64,000 nt of DNA from Faecalicatena orotica (GTDB taxonomy: Bacteria > Bacillota > Clostridia > Lachnospirales > Lachnospiraceae), in assembly GCF_003149245.1 (NCBI RefSeq), contig NZ_QGDL01000005.1, positions 248,001-312,000 of the forward strand. The letters are read 5' to 3'. Position numbers and translations under genes: made by a program. Shown here piece after piece: positions 1-8,791 of this stretch (its first letter is position 1; the number at the start of each line of letters is the position of its first letter). Under the pieces are notes generated by a model. The model saw only the letters and a program-made list of their open reading frames with translations. It made no database searches and was not told where the DNA came from.

Positions 1-1
1 G

Positions 2-1276
2 TTTCCGAATCTTGGGCTGATTGTTATGGATGAGGAACATGAGACGACTTATAAAAGTGAGCAGGTGCCCCGTTACCATGCGAGGGAAACGGCCATTGCG
101 AGGGCGGAAATGGAACATGCAAGTGTGATACTCGGTTCTGCGACCCCGTCTCTTGAGGCCATGTATCGTGCGAAAAAGGGCGAGTACCATCTCTTGGAGA
201 TGCGTAACCGCTCCGGAATGCAGGATATGGCGGAAGTATATACAGTGGACCTGCGCGAAGAACTAAAAAACGGGAATCGTTCCATCCTGAGCATAAAACT
301 ACAGGAACTGATGGCCGACAGGCTCGAAAAGAAAGAGCAGATCATGCTTTTCCTGAACCGGCGCGGATATGCGGGATTCATATCCTGCCGGGAGTGCGGA
401 CATGTCATCAAGTGCCCGCACTGTGACGTGTCCCTGTCTTCCCACAAAAACGGGAAGATGGTATGCCATTACTGTGGGTTTGAAGAGCCGAAGCCATCTG
501 TCTGCCCGGAATGTGGTTCCCGGCATATCGGAGAGTTCAGGGCCGGGACCCAGCAGATCGAGGAGATCGTAAAAACGTTGTTCCCACAGGCGCGGGTGCT
601 GCGTATGGATATGGATACGACCCGGCAGAAAGACGGCCATGAGAAGATCCTGTCGGCATTTGCCAATGAGGAGGCTGACATTCTGGTCGGCACGCAGATG
701 ATTGTTAAGGGACATGATTTCCCGAATGTGACACTGGTCGGCGTCCTTGCCGCGGATATGTCTCTGTATTCCGATGATTACCGGGCGGGAGAGCGGACAT
801 TCCAGCTGCTGACACAGGCGGTTGGCCGTGCGGGGCGCGGTACAAAGAAGGGGGAAGCGGTCATTCAGACATATAGTCCGGAGCATTACGGGATTGTGAC
901 TGCTGCGGAGCAGGATTACGAGGCATTTTATGAAGAAGAGATCCGGTACCGGGAACTGATGGGTTACCCGCCCGCCGAGAATCTGCTTGCAGTGCTTGTG
1001 AGCTGTGAGGATGAGCCGCTCCTTGAAAAGGGGTGCAGGTATCTGAAAGAGTATGCACTGCGTTTCAGGAAAGATGCACAGATGGATATCATCGGGCCAG
1101 CCAGCCCGGGGATCGGGAAGATCAACGATGTATATCGGAAAGTACTCTACCTGAAAGCGGAAAGATATGATACACTGATAAGGATGAAAAATTATATGGA
1201 GCAGTACATCGAGGTGAATCCGGGATTTCAGAAGATGAGAATCCAGTTTGATTTTAACCCGATGAATGTTTTTTAG
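2..1276 (+). CDS. priA: primosomal protein N' (PriA helicase), C-terminal part; 5' end outside window
   Basis: PriA is a 3'-to-5' DNA helicase that reloads the replisome at stalled forks. The open frame runs off the left edge, so about 425 C-terminal residues of a protein that is usually 730-800 residues are present. The fragment opens with the DEEH Walker B box (preceded by LIVM). A cysteine-rich zinc-binding region with four CxxC-type pairs follows (CREC, CPHC, CHYC, CPEC, about nt 390-525), then the helicase C lobe with the motifs VGTQMIVKGHDF and QAVGRAGRG. It is the first visible gene of the priA-def-fmt-rsmB-rlmN-stp-prkC cluster that is conserved in Firmicutes. The identification is secure; only the start is missing. 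Confidence 0.96.
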   Translation, partial: FPNLGLIVMDEEHETTYKSEQVPRYHARETAIARAEMEHASVILGSATPSLEAMYRAKKGEYHLLEMRNRSGMQDMAEVYTVDLREELKNGNRSILSIKLQELMADRLEKKEQIMLFLNRRGYAGFISCRECGHVIKCPHCDVSLSSHKNGKMVCHYCGFEEPKPSVCPECGSRHIGEFRAGTQQIEEIVKTLFPQARVLRMDMDTTRQKDGHEKILSAFANEEADILVGTQMIVKGHDFPNVTLVGVLAADMSLYSDDYRAGERTFQLLTQAVGRAGRGTKKGEAVIQTYSPEHYGIVTAAEQDYEAFYEEEIRYRELMGYPPAENLLAVLVSCEDEPLLEKGCRYLKEYALRFRKDAQMDIIGPASPGIGKINDVYRKVLYLKAERYDTLIRMKNYMEQYIEVNPGFQKMRIQFDFNPMNVF

Positions 1277-1309
1277 TAAAAATAGCAGAATAGTAATGTG
1301 GAGGAAGTT

Positions 1310-1786
1310 ATGGCAATCAGAGAGGTCAGAGAAATTGGAGACGAGATCTTAACGAAAAAATGTAAAGAAGTGACAAAGATGACTCTTCGGACAAGAGTAC
1401 TTATCGAAGACATGCTGGATACGATGTATGAGAAGTTTGGTGTAGGGCTTGCGGCCCCGCAGGTCGGAGTGCTGAAGAACATCGTCGTGATTGATGTGGG
1501 AGAGGGGCCGATCGTCCTGATCAATCCCGAAATCATCGAGGCGGATGGCGAGCAGACCGGAGAGGAAGGGTGCTTAAGCGTGCCGGGAAAATGGGGGATT
1601 GTAACCAGGCCGGACCATGTGAAAGTCCGTGCCCTCAATGAGGAGATGGAGGAATTCGAGATAGAAGGCGAAGGACTGCTGGCAAGGGCATTCTGCCATG
1701 AGATCGACCATCTTTCAGGTGATCTGTATGTGAACAAAGTGGAAGACGGGCTTCATGATGTACAGACTGAGGAGGAAGAAGAATAA
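1310..1786 (+). CDS. def: peptide deformylase
   Basis: This enzyme removes the formyl group from the N-terminal fMet of new proteins in the cytosol, using a bound Fe or Zn ion. All three family motifs are visible: [10 protein letters not shown] (about residue 43), EEGCLS (about residue 85, metal Cys) and HEIDH (about residue 130, metal His pair and catalytic Glu). An upstream in-frame ATG at 1298 overlaps the GGAGG ribosome binding site at about 1301, so the ATG at 1310 (MAIREV) is preferred and gives 158 residues, normal for the family. fmt follows directly, so formylation and deformylation are encoded together. Confidence 0.96.
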   Translation: MAIREVREIGDEILTKKCKEVTKMTLRTRVLIEDMLDTMYEKFGVGLAAPQVGVLKNIVVIDVGEGPIVLINPEIIEADGEQTGEEGCLSVPGKWGIVTRPDHVKVRALNEEMEEFEIEGEGLLARAFCHEIDHLSGDLYVNKVEDGLHDVQTEEEEE

Positions 1787-1787
1787 A

Positions 1788-2726
1788 ATGAGAGTCATAT
1801 TTATGGGAACCCCTGATTTTTCAGTCGGAACACTGGAGGCATTGATTGCGGCGGGACATGACGTATGTCTGGCCGTGACACAGCCGGATAAGCCGAAAGG
1901 CAGAGGTAAGGAGATGCAGTTCACCCCGGTCAAGGAGGCCGCAGTGAAGCATGGAATCCCTGTATACCAGCCGGTCAAAGTAAGACAGCCGGAATGCGTG
2001 GCGAAGCTTCGCAGCTATCAGGCTGATGTGATCGTCGTTGTAGCGTTCGGACAGATCCTGCCGAAAGACATTCTGGATCTGACTCCTTACGGCTGCATCA
2101 ATGTCCATGCGTCCCTGCTTCCGAAATACAGAGGCGCGGCCCCGATCCAGTGGGCGATCATCAGAGGGGAAGAAGTGACCGGTGTTACAACGATGCAGAT
2201 GGATGAAGGTCTGGACACAGGTGATATGATTTTAAAGACAGAGATTCCGATTACTGAAGAAGAAACAGGAGAGAGCCTGCATGACAAGCTGGCAAGGGCA
2301 GGTGCAGACTTATGTGTAGAGACGCTTGCGGCACTGGAGGACGGGACGGCTGTATTCGAGCACCAGCAGGAAACGCCGACCCCGTATGCGAAGATGCTGA
2401 ACAAGCAGATGGGAAATATCGACTGGACACAGCCCGCCCGGGAGATTGAACTTCTGGTGAGGGGACTGAACTCCTGGCCGAGTGCCTATACCCACTGGGA
2501 AGATAAGGTGGTAAAGATCTGGAAGGCAAAGGCGGTGTCAGGTGAGGCGTTTTCCACTAAAGAGCCGGGAACGGTACTTACGGTAGAGAAAGACTGCTTC
2601 ACGGTGCAGACCGGAAACGGGGTACTGAAGATCAGCGAACTCCAGCTTCCCGGGAAAAAGAGAATGGAGACGAGTGCATTTCTGAGGGGATATACACTGG
2701 AACCCGGTACCATATTCACGGCTTAG
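1788..2726 (+). CDS. fmt: methionyl-tRNA formyltransferase
   Basis: Formylates initiator Met-tRNA using 10-formyltetrahydrofolate, the step that def later reverses. The start at 1788 lies one base after the def stop, and the ribosome binding site GGAGG (1771-1775) lies inside the end of def, which indicates translational coupling. The N-terminal motif MGTPDF, the catalytic Asn/His/Asp set (NVHASLLPKYRGAAPI near residue 105 and DEGLDTGDM near 142) and the C-terminal OB-like domain are all present. The 312-residue length is typical. A longer frame reaching back to 1755 overlaps def and has no ribosome binding site. Confidence 0.96.
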   Translation: MRVIFMGTPDFSVGTLEALIAAGHDVCLAVTQPDKPKGRGKEMQFTPVKEAAVKHGIPVYQPVKVRQPECVAKLRSYQADVIVVVAFGQILPKDILDLTPYGCINVHASLLPKYRGAAPIQWAIIRGEEVTGVTTMQMDEGLDTGDMILKTEIPITEEETGESLHDKLARAGADLCVETLAALEDGTAVFEHQQETPTPYAKMLNKQMGNIDWTQPAREIELLVRGLNSWPSAYTHWEDKVVKIWKAKAVSGEAFSTKEPGTVLTVEKDCFTVQTGNGVLKISELQLPGKKRMETSAFLRGYTLEPGTIFTA

Positions 2727-2781
2727 TTTCCCTGTAAGGGGCTTTCATGCCGTGTATCTTAACTAGACAGGAGGAAGTCAT

Positions 2782-3480
2782 ATGTTTTTTTATTATGATC
2801 CTACGTATATACTTGTATTAATAGGGGCGCTGATCTGTATCATAGCTTCAGGCAGGGTCAACAGCGTGTTTAACCGTTACTCCCAGGTGCGCAGCCATTC
2901 CGGCATGACGGGGCGCGAGGCGGCGGAGAAGATTCTGAGGGCAAACGGAATCCATGATGTGACCGTCCAGCATATATCAGGGAATCTGACAGACCATTAT
3001 GATCCAAGAAACAAGACATTGAGTCTGTCCGACGCCACATACCAGTCTGCATCGGTTGCGGCGATCGGGGTTGCGGCACATGAGTGCGGCCATGCGGTGC
3101 AGCACCATGTCGGTTATGCACCGCTGAAGATCAGGGGTGCACTTGTACCCGTTGCGAACTTTGGTTCTATGGCGGCATGGCCGCTGATTATCATCGGGCT
3201 GTTTATAAACGGCAACATGTCCCTGATGCTGATCAATCTGGGAATCCTGCTGTTTTCAGCAGCAGTCCTGTTCCAGCTTGTGACACTGCCGGTGGAGTTT
3301 AACGCATCCAGAAGGGCCGTAAAGGTTCTCGAAAATACCGGGATGCTTTACCCGGAGGAAGTAGATGCAACAAAGAAGGTACTCGGGGCCGCTGCGCTGA
3401 CTTACGTGGCGAGTGCGGCATCAATGATTCTGCAGCTGTTAAGATTACTCTTGATCAGCGGACGCAGACGCGGCGATTGA
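2782..3480 (+). CDS. membrane zinc metallopeptidase, YugP/Zn_peptidase_2 family
   Basis: A 232-residue integral membrane protein with an N-terminal membrane segment, a zincin motif HECGH near residue 100 and two to three hydrophobic segments after it. This matches the neutral zinc metallopeptidase family typified by Bacillus subtilis YugP. The physiological substrate of the family is not established; a role in membrane protein turnover is inferred only from the topology and motif. An AGGAGG-like site lies just upstream of the ATG. The gene sits between fmt and rsmB, a place it also holds in many Clostridia. Confidence 0.88.
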   Translation: MFFYYDPTYILVLIGALICIIASGRVNSVFNRYSQVRSHSGMTGREAAEKILRANGIHDVTVQHISGNLTDHYDPRNKTLSLSDATYQSASVAAIGVAAHECGHAVQHHVGYAPLKIRGALVPVANFGSMAAWPLIIIGLFINGNMSLMLINLGILLFSAAVLFQLVTLPVEFNASRRAVKVLENTGMLYPEEVDATKKVLGAAALTYVASAASMILQLLRLLLISGRRRGD

Positions 3481-3506
3481 GAATAGATAAAATTGGAGGA
3501 TATAGT

Positions 3507-4859
3507 ATGACAAAACCGTTAAGCGAGCGGGAGATTGTGCTCGGAATTTTAATGGATGTGACGGAACATGATGTTTACAGCCATATTGCACTGGGAAATG
3601 TGCTCAGTAAATATCAGTATCTGGATAAGAAGGAGCGCTCGTTTATCACAAGGGTGACAGAGGGGACGCTCGAGCATATGATAGAGATTGATTATATCCT
3701 CAATCAGTTTTCAAAAGTAAAAGTACAAAAGATGAAGCCGGTCATCCGCAATATTCTGCGCAGTGCGGTATACCAGTTAAAATACATGGACAGTGTGCCA
3801 GATTCCGCCGTCTGTAATGAGGCAGTAAAACTGGCTGTGAAAAAAGGATTCGGCACACTGAAAGGATTTGTGAACGGTGTGCTTCGGAATGTGGCACGGA
3901 AAATGGATGAGGTCAGTTATCCCAAAGATCCGGTGGAGGCCCTTTCTGTGAAGTACTCCATGCTGGGCTGGATACTTGATTTGTGGCTGGAAGAATACAG
4001 CATCGATACTGTGGAGAAGATCCTTGCCGATTTCCAGAAGGAGAAGCCAGTGACAATCCGCTGTAATACAAGCCGTATCAGTCCGGAAGAACTGGAAGAG
4101 AGGCTGAAAGCAGAAGGTGTTACGGCTGTGAAACATAAGTACCTGCCTTATGCGTACAGTATCACCGGATATGATTATCTGGGGGAGATGGAGAGCTTCC
4201 GGCAGGGACTTTTTGCGGTTCAGGACATAAGTTCCATGCTGGTAGGGGAAATTGCATCCCCGAAGGAAGGAGACAGTATTCTTGATGTGTGTGCGGCTCC
4301 CGGCGGGAAGTCCATCCACCTTGCGGATAAATTAAACGGGACAGGGCATGTGGAGGCACGGGACCTGACAACATATAAGACAGGGCTGATTCAGGAAAAT
4401 GTAGGCCGGATGCAGTTTGGCAATATATCCGTGGTACAGTGGGACGCGACAGTTCCGGATGAGGCCGCGTTTGACAGTGCGGATATTGTGATAGCTGACC
4501 TGCCGTGCTCAGGTCTGGGTGTGCTGGGCAGAAAGACAGACCTGAAGTATAAGACGATGAAAGAACAGATACAGGAACTCTCAGGGCTTCAGAAGAAGAT
4601 ACTGGATGTTGTCCGCCGGTATGTGAAGCCGGGCGGTGTCCTGATCTACAGCACTTGTACGATCAGCCGGGCCGAGAATATGGATAATGTACACTGGTTT
4701 TTAGAGAAATACCCGGAGTTTACACTGGATAACATAGAAGATAAGGTGTGCAGTGAATTAAAGGACAGTGTGACAGAACAGGGGTGTTTAAGGCTCCTGC
4801 CGGGCGTACATGAGAGTGACGGGTTCTTTATTGCAAGATTTCGCAGAAGTTTAGAGTAA
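3507..4859 (+). CDS. rsmB: 16S rRNA (cytosine967-C5)-methyltransferase
   Basis: SAM-dependent enzyme that makes m5C967 in 16S rRNA. An N-terminal NusB-like RNA-binding domain (about residues 5-135) precedes a Rossmann methyltransferase domain. The domain shows the SAM motif DVCAAPGGKS, the catalytic motif ADLPCSGLG and the second catalytic Cys in YSTCTISRAEN. The ATG at 3507 has GGAGG eight bases upstream and is preferred over a TTG at 3477, which would overlap the preceding gene. The result is 450 residues, typical of the family. It belongs to the priA-prkC housekeeping operon. Confidence 0.95.
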   Translation: MTKPLSEREIVLGILMDVTEHDVYSHIALGNVLSKYQYLDKKERSFITRVTEGTLEHMIEIDYILNQFSKVKVQKMKPVIRNILRSAVYQLKYMDSVPDSAVCNEAVKLAVKKGFGTLKGFVNGVLRNVARKMDEVSYPKDPVEALSVKYSMLGWILDLWLEEYSIDTVEKILADFQKEKPVTIRCNTSRISPEELEERLKAEGVTAVKHKYLPYAYSITGYDYLGEMESFRQGLFAVQDISSMLVGEIASPKEGDSILDVCAAPGGKSIHLADKLNGTGHVEARDLTTYKTGLIQENVGRMQFGNISVVQWDATVPDEAAFDSADIVIADLPCSGLGVLGRKTDLKYKTMKEQIQELSGLQKKILDVVRRYVKPGGVLIYSTCTISRAENMDNVHWFLEKYPEFTLDNIEDKVCSELKDSVTEQGCLRLLPGVHESDGFFIARFRRSLE

Positions 4860-4880
4860 TTAAGGAAGGCACGGAGTATT

Positions 4881-5921
4881 ATGAAAAAAGATATTCGCGC
4901 ATATACATATGAACAACTACAGGAAGAAATGGCATCCCTGGGGGAAAAGAAGTTCCGCGCAAAGCAGATTTACGAATGGCTCCATGTAAAACTGGCGGAA
5001 GATTTTGAAGAGATGACAAATCTTTCAAAAAGTTTACGTGAAAAGCTGGAAAAAGAATATACGATACTGCCGGTGAAAATGCTGGAAAGGCAGGAATCGG
5101 CTCTGGACGGCACCAATAAGTTCTTATTCCGGCTGTATGACGGGAATGTGGTGGAAAGTGTTCTGATGCGCTATAAGCACGGTAATTCCGTGTGTATTTC
5201 CTCACAGGTAGGGTGCCGGATGGGATGCCGTTTCTGTGCATCCACCATAGGCGGCCTTGTCAGAAATCTTTCCCCGTCGGAGATGCTCGGCCAGATCTAC
5301 CAGATTCAGCGGATCATCGGAGAGCGGATTTCTAATGTTGTCATCATGGGGACCGGAGAGCCTCTGGATAATTTTGAAAATTTTCTCCGTTTTATCAGGC
5401 TTCTGACAGACGAACACGGACTAAATATCAGCCAGAGAAATGTGACAGTTTCTACATGCGGAATCGTGCCGAAGATGCTGGAGCTGGCAAAAGAAAAACT
5501 ACAGATCACACTGGCACTCTCCCTCCACGGGGCGACTCAGGAGAAGCGGAAAGAACTGATGCCTGTGGCAAATAAATACAGCCTGGATGAAGTGCTGGAT
5601 GCGTGCGATGCGTATTTTGAAGAAACAGGACGGCGTATCACGTTTGAATACAGTCTCGTACACGGTGTGAATGACAGGGATGAAGATGCAAAAGAGCTGA
5701 CAGCCATACTGAAACAAAGGAACTGCCACTTGAATCTGATCCCTGTGAATCCGATCAAAGAACGCACTTTTGAACAGCCGAGCAGGAAAAATGCTCTTAA
5801 TTTTAAAAATAAACTTGAAAAAAGCGGAATAAATGTTACTATAAGAAGGGAAATGGGCGCAGATATCGATGGGGCCTGTGGACAGCTCAGACGACGTTAT
5901 GTGCAGACAAACAACGAATAA
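4881..5921 (+). CDS. rlmN: dual-specificity 23S rRNA/tRNA (adenine-C2)-methyltransferase
   Basis: Radical SAM enzyme that methylates C2 of A2503 in 23S rRNA and A37 in some tRNAs. The radical SAM cluster motif CxxxCxxC appears as GCRMGCRFCAS near residues 111-119. The C-terminal methyl-carrying cysteine is in IDGACGQL near residue 333. The length of 346 residues fits the family. It begins 21 bases after rsmB with a GGAAGG-type site and is followed by stp 12 bases on, so it is part of the same transcription unit. Confidence 0.97.
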   Translation: MKKDIRAYTYEQLQEEMASLGEKKFRAKQIYEWLHVKLAEDFEEMTNLSKSLREKLEKEYTILPVKMLERQESALDGTNKFLFRLYDGNVVESVLMRYKHGNSVCISSQVGCRMGCRFCASTIGGLVRNLSPSEMLGQIYQIQRIIGERISNVVIMGTGEPLDNFENFLRFIRLLTDEHGLNISQRNVTVSTCGIVPKMLELAKEKLQITLALSLHGATQEKRKELMPVANKYSLDEVLDACDAYFEETGRRITFEYSLVHGVNDRDEDAKELTAILKQRNCHLNLIPVNPIKERTFEQPSRKNALNFKNKLEKSGINVTIRREMGADIDGACGQLRRRYVQTNNE

Positions 5922-5933
5922 AGGAGATATGCT

Positions 5934-6677
5934 ATGAAGACATTTTCCATTACCGATGTAGGAATGGTAAGACAAGTGAATCAAGATTATGTCTATACGA
6001 CAGATAACGCTCTTGGACCTCTCCCAAACCTGTTTGTGGTGGCTGACGGGATGGGCGGGCATCAGGCCGGCGATTATGCTTCAAAATATACAGTAGAAGT
6101 TCTGCAGAGAGAATTAAAACAAAGCGATGAGGAAGACGTGGAAAAGGCCCTGGTTGCGGCGATCAAGACGGCTAACAGGGAGATTATTAAAAAAGCGTCT
6201 CAGGATTCCCACCTCAAAGGAATGGGAACAACTGTCGTAGCGGCTACAATCGTGAATCAGATGATGTATTTTGCTAATGTAGGGGACAGCAGGCTTTATC
6301 TGATCAATCAGGGAATAACCCAGCTGACAAAAGACCATTCTCTTGTGGAGGAGATGGTGCGTCTCGGCGGTATCAAGCCGGAGGAGGCAAAGCACCATCC
6401 TGACAAGAACATTATCACAAGGGCAATCGGTGCAAAGGACAGCGTTGAAGTAGATTTTTATGAGCACCGTCTGAAAAAGGGAGACATCATACTGATGTGT
6501 ACAGACGGACTCAGTAATATGGTGGAGGATGAAGAACTCTTCCATATTGTACAGGGGGGCAGGGACATTGTGGAAGCCGCAGAGTCTCTGGTAGAAACAG
6601 CAAAAGAAAACGGCGGTACGGATAATATAGGGATTATCCTTGTAGAGCCGTTTGCGGATGAGGTGAGTATATGTTAA
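5934..6677 (+). CDS. stp: PP2C-type Ser/Thr protein phosphatase (Stp/PrpC)
   Basis: Mn-dependent phosphatase that reverses phosphorylation by the neighbouring kinase PrkC. The PP2C metal-binding motifs are visible: NQDYVYTTD near the N terminus, VADGMGGH near residue 35, TDGLSN near residue 188 and GGTDNIGI near the C terminus. At 247 residues it consists only of the catalytic domain, as is usual in Firmicutes. Its last seven bases overlap the start of the kinase gene, so the pair is translationally coupled and should be made in fixed proportion. Confidence 0.96.
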   Translation: MKTFSITDVGMVRQVNQDYVYTTDNALGPLPNLFVVADGMGGHQAGDYASKYTVEVLQRELKQSDEEDVEKALVAAIKTANREIIKKASQDSHLKGMGTTVVAATIVNQMMYFANVGDSRLYLINQGITQLTKDHSLVEEMVRLGGIKPEEAKHHPDKNIITRAIGAKDSVEVDFYEHRLKKGDIILMCTDGLSNMVEDEELFHIVQGGRDIVEAAESLVETAKENGGTDNIGIILVEPFADEVSIC

Positions 6678-8788
6678 AAGAAGGAGTATTTTTAGGGAAA
6701 CGTTATGAAATATTAGGGCGTGTCGGTTCAGGCGGTATGGCGGATGTCTACAAGGGCAAAGACCATAAACTGAACCGCTACGTTGCAATTAAGGTATTGA
6801 AAAGTGATTACCGCACAGACGAGGTATTTATCCAGAAGTTTTTAAGCGAGGCACAGGCTGCGGCAGGCCTGATGCACCCGAATGTGGTCAATGTCTACGA
6901 TGTGGGCCAGGACCGTGGACTGTATTATATGGTCATGGAACTGGTTGAGGGAATCACTTTAAAGGAATATATTGAGAAAAAGGGAAGACTCACCGCTAAA
7001 GAAACAATCAGCATTTCTATTCAGATGGTGACTGGTATTCAGGCTGCCCATAATCAGCATATCATTCACCGTGATATCAAACCTCAGAACATCATCATTT
7101 CCAAGGAAGGAAAAGTAAAAGTAACCGATTTTGGGATTGCGCGGGCAACGACGTCCACCAAGACCATTAGTTCGAGTGTCATGGGTTCCGTCCACTATAC
7201 GTCACCGGAACAGGCGAGGGGCGGCATTGTGGATGAGAAGAGCGATATCTATTCCGCAGGTATTACCATGTATGAAATGGTGACAGGCCATGTGCCTTTT
7301 GACGGTGACTCCACAGTAGCTGTTGCGATTAAGCATCTGCAGGAGGAGATTGTCTCCCCGGCGGAGGAAGTACCGGATATCCCGTACAGTCTGGAATGTA
7401 TTATCATGAAGTGTACCCAGAAGAATCCGGAACGCAGATATCCGAACTGCCAGGCTCTGATTCTGGACTTAAAACGTTCCCTCGTCAGCCCGGATGGTGA
7501 ATTTGTAAATATGTCTCTTTATTCGAATGATACCACGGAGACCGTCATGATGACGCCGGAAGAACTGGAACGCATCCAGGGACGCGGATATAATGATGAT
7601 GATGAATATGACGACGATTATGATGATGATTACGACGATGATTACGACAGCGATGATTATGATGATGATTACGACTATGACTATGACGACGATGATGAAG
7701 ACTACGAGGGCGGCGGGGACTACGAAGCTGACAGAAAGAAAAAGAGCGATGTAGACCCGAATACAAAAAAAATCATGAAGATTCTGATGATTGTCGCAGC
7801 AGTCATTATTGCGTTTATTATAATTTTTGCAGTTGGCAAGGCTGCCGGTATGTTTAAAAACGGAACAGGTACGACCCAGACAGAAACTACGACCAAAGTG
7901 AAGGTGCCTGATGTACGCGGAATGACAGTGGATGAAGCAACGACGACTTTGAGCAAGAAGAAACTTGGTATTAAGATTGCGAAGCAGGAAGCGTCGGACA
8001 CCTATGAAAAGGGTACGATTATCAGGCAGGACCCGGAGGGTGATTCAAAAGTAGATAAGAATACGGAAGTCAGGGTTGTTGTCAGCACCGGAAAAGAAAT
8101 CAAGACGGTTCAGGTACCTGATGTATCCGGTAAAGATGAAAATAGTGCACAGAAAGCTCTTGAGGCAAAGAATCTGGTTGTTGAATTCAAATCAGAGTAT
8201 AACGACAGTGTGGATGAAGGAAAGGTTATTTCTACAGACCCTGCGGCAGGCACGGAAGTAAAAGAAGGAACAACCGTGACGATGATTGTGAGCCAGGGGG
8301 CAGAGAAGGCCACCGTTCCGACACTCGTGGGGCTGAGCCAGGAAGACGCAGACGCTGCACTGGCGGCGGCAGGGCTGGTTACCGGAAGTGTGACAGAGGA
8401 TTACAGTGACCAGTATGAGGCCGGAATTGTAATGTCCCAGAAAACAAAAGAGAATAAGAAGGTAAACAAAGGGACAACGGTGGATTATGTGGTAAGCAAA
8501 GGACCAAAGGTAGAGAAGGTATCTGTACCGGGTCTGGGGAATATGACCTATGATATGGCTATGCAGGCATTATCTGACCGGGGCCTTGTCGGGAATGGAA
8601 CAGAGGAATACAGCAATGTGACTGTCGGATATGTGGTGTCACAGTCAGCACCGGAGGGTACTATGCTGGAAAAGGGCTCAACAGTTAATTTTGTAATAAG
8701 CCTGGGGCCAAAACCGTCGGAAGTTCCTGAAAATCCGGATAACGGAAATGGAGATGGCGGTAATTCAGATTATACAGAAGGTCAGTAA
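6671..8788 (+). CDS. prkC: PASTA-domain Ser/Thr protein kinase (PrkC/Stk1)
   Basis: Membrane kinase that senses cell-wall muropeptides or lipid II and tunes wall synthesis and growth state. Order of parts: kinase domain (residues about 10-270; VAIKVL lysine, HRDIKPQN catalytic loop, TDFGIA), a linker ending in an extreme Asp/Tyr tract (residues about 308-352), one membrane segment (about 368-391), four extracellular PASTA repeats (each opening with a VPD/VPT/VPG-type motif) and an Asn/Gly-rich tail. The Asp/Tyr tract is unusual and is described as a separate feature. The 705-residue length is slightly long because of this insert. rsgA follows three bases after the stop. Confidence 0.96.
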   Translation: MLKEGVFLGKRYEILGRVGSGGMADVYKGKDHKLNRYVAIKVLKSDYRTDEVFIQKFLSEAQAAAGLMHPNVVNVYDVGQDRGLYYMVMELVEGITLKEYIEKKGRLTAKETISISIQMVTGIQAAHNQHIIHRDIKPQNIIISKEGKVKVTDFGIARATTSTKTISSSVMGSVHYTSPEQARGGIVDEKSDIYSAGITMYEMVTGHVPFDGDSTVAVAIKHLQEEIVSPAEEVPDIPYSLECIIMKCTQKNPERRYPNCQALILDLKRSLVSPDGEFVNMSLYSNDTTETVMMTPEELERIQGRGYNDDDEYDDDYDDDYDDDYDSDDYDDDYDYDYDDDDEDYEGGGDYEADRKKKSDVDPNTKKIMKILMIVAAVIIAFIIIFAVGKAAGMFKNGTGTTQTETTTKVKVPDVRGMTVDEATTTLSKKKLGIKIAKQEASDTYEKGTIIRQDPEGDSKVDKNTEVRVVVSTGKEIKTVQVPDVSGKDENSAQKALEAKNLVVEFKSEYNDSVDEGKVISTDPAAGTEVKEGTTVTMIVSQGAEKATVPTLVGLSQEDADAALAAAGLVTGSVTEDYSDQYEAGIVMSQKTKENKKVNKGTTVDYVVSKGPKVEKVSVPGLGNMTYDMAMQALSDRGLVGNGTEEYSNVTVGYVVSQSAPEGTMLEKGSTVNFVISLGPKPSEVPENPDNGNGDGGNSDYTEGQ
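7594..7734 (+). repeat. GAT/GAC/TAT trinucleotide tract encoding an Asp/Tyr-rich linker in PrkC
   Basis: About 140 bases are built almost only from Asp (GAT/GAC), Tyr (TAT/TAC) and a few Glu codons. They encode runs such as DDDYDDDYDDDYD just before the membrane segment of the kinase. The tract is in frame and both Asp codons are mixed, so it is not a pure microsatellite, but in-frame slippage could change its length. It gives a strongly acidic juxtamembrane segment on the cytoplasmic side. Confidence 0.85.
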
Positions 8789-8791
8789 TAT

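Noticed and set aside
299-886. 195-codon open frame on the minus strand
   Set aside because: It lies fully inside priA, whose motifs are unmistakable, and its translation resembles no known protein.
6114-6788. 224-codon frame antisense to stp and prkC
   Set aside because: Shadow of two real, coupled genes; composition is that of a reverse complement of coding sequence.
7594-7734. Trinucleotide tract considered as a CRISPR-like or assembly artefact
   Set aside because: It is in frame, mixes synonymous Asp codons and has no spacers, so it is genuine low-complexity coding sequence.
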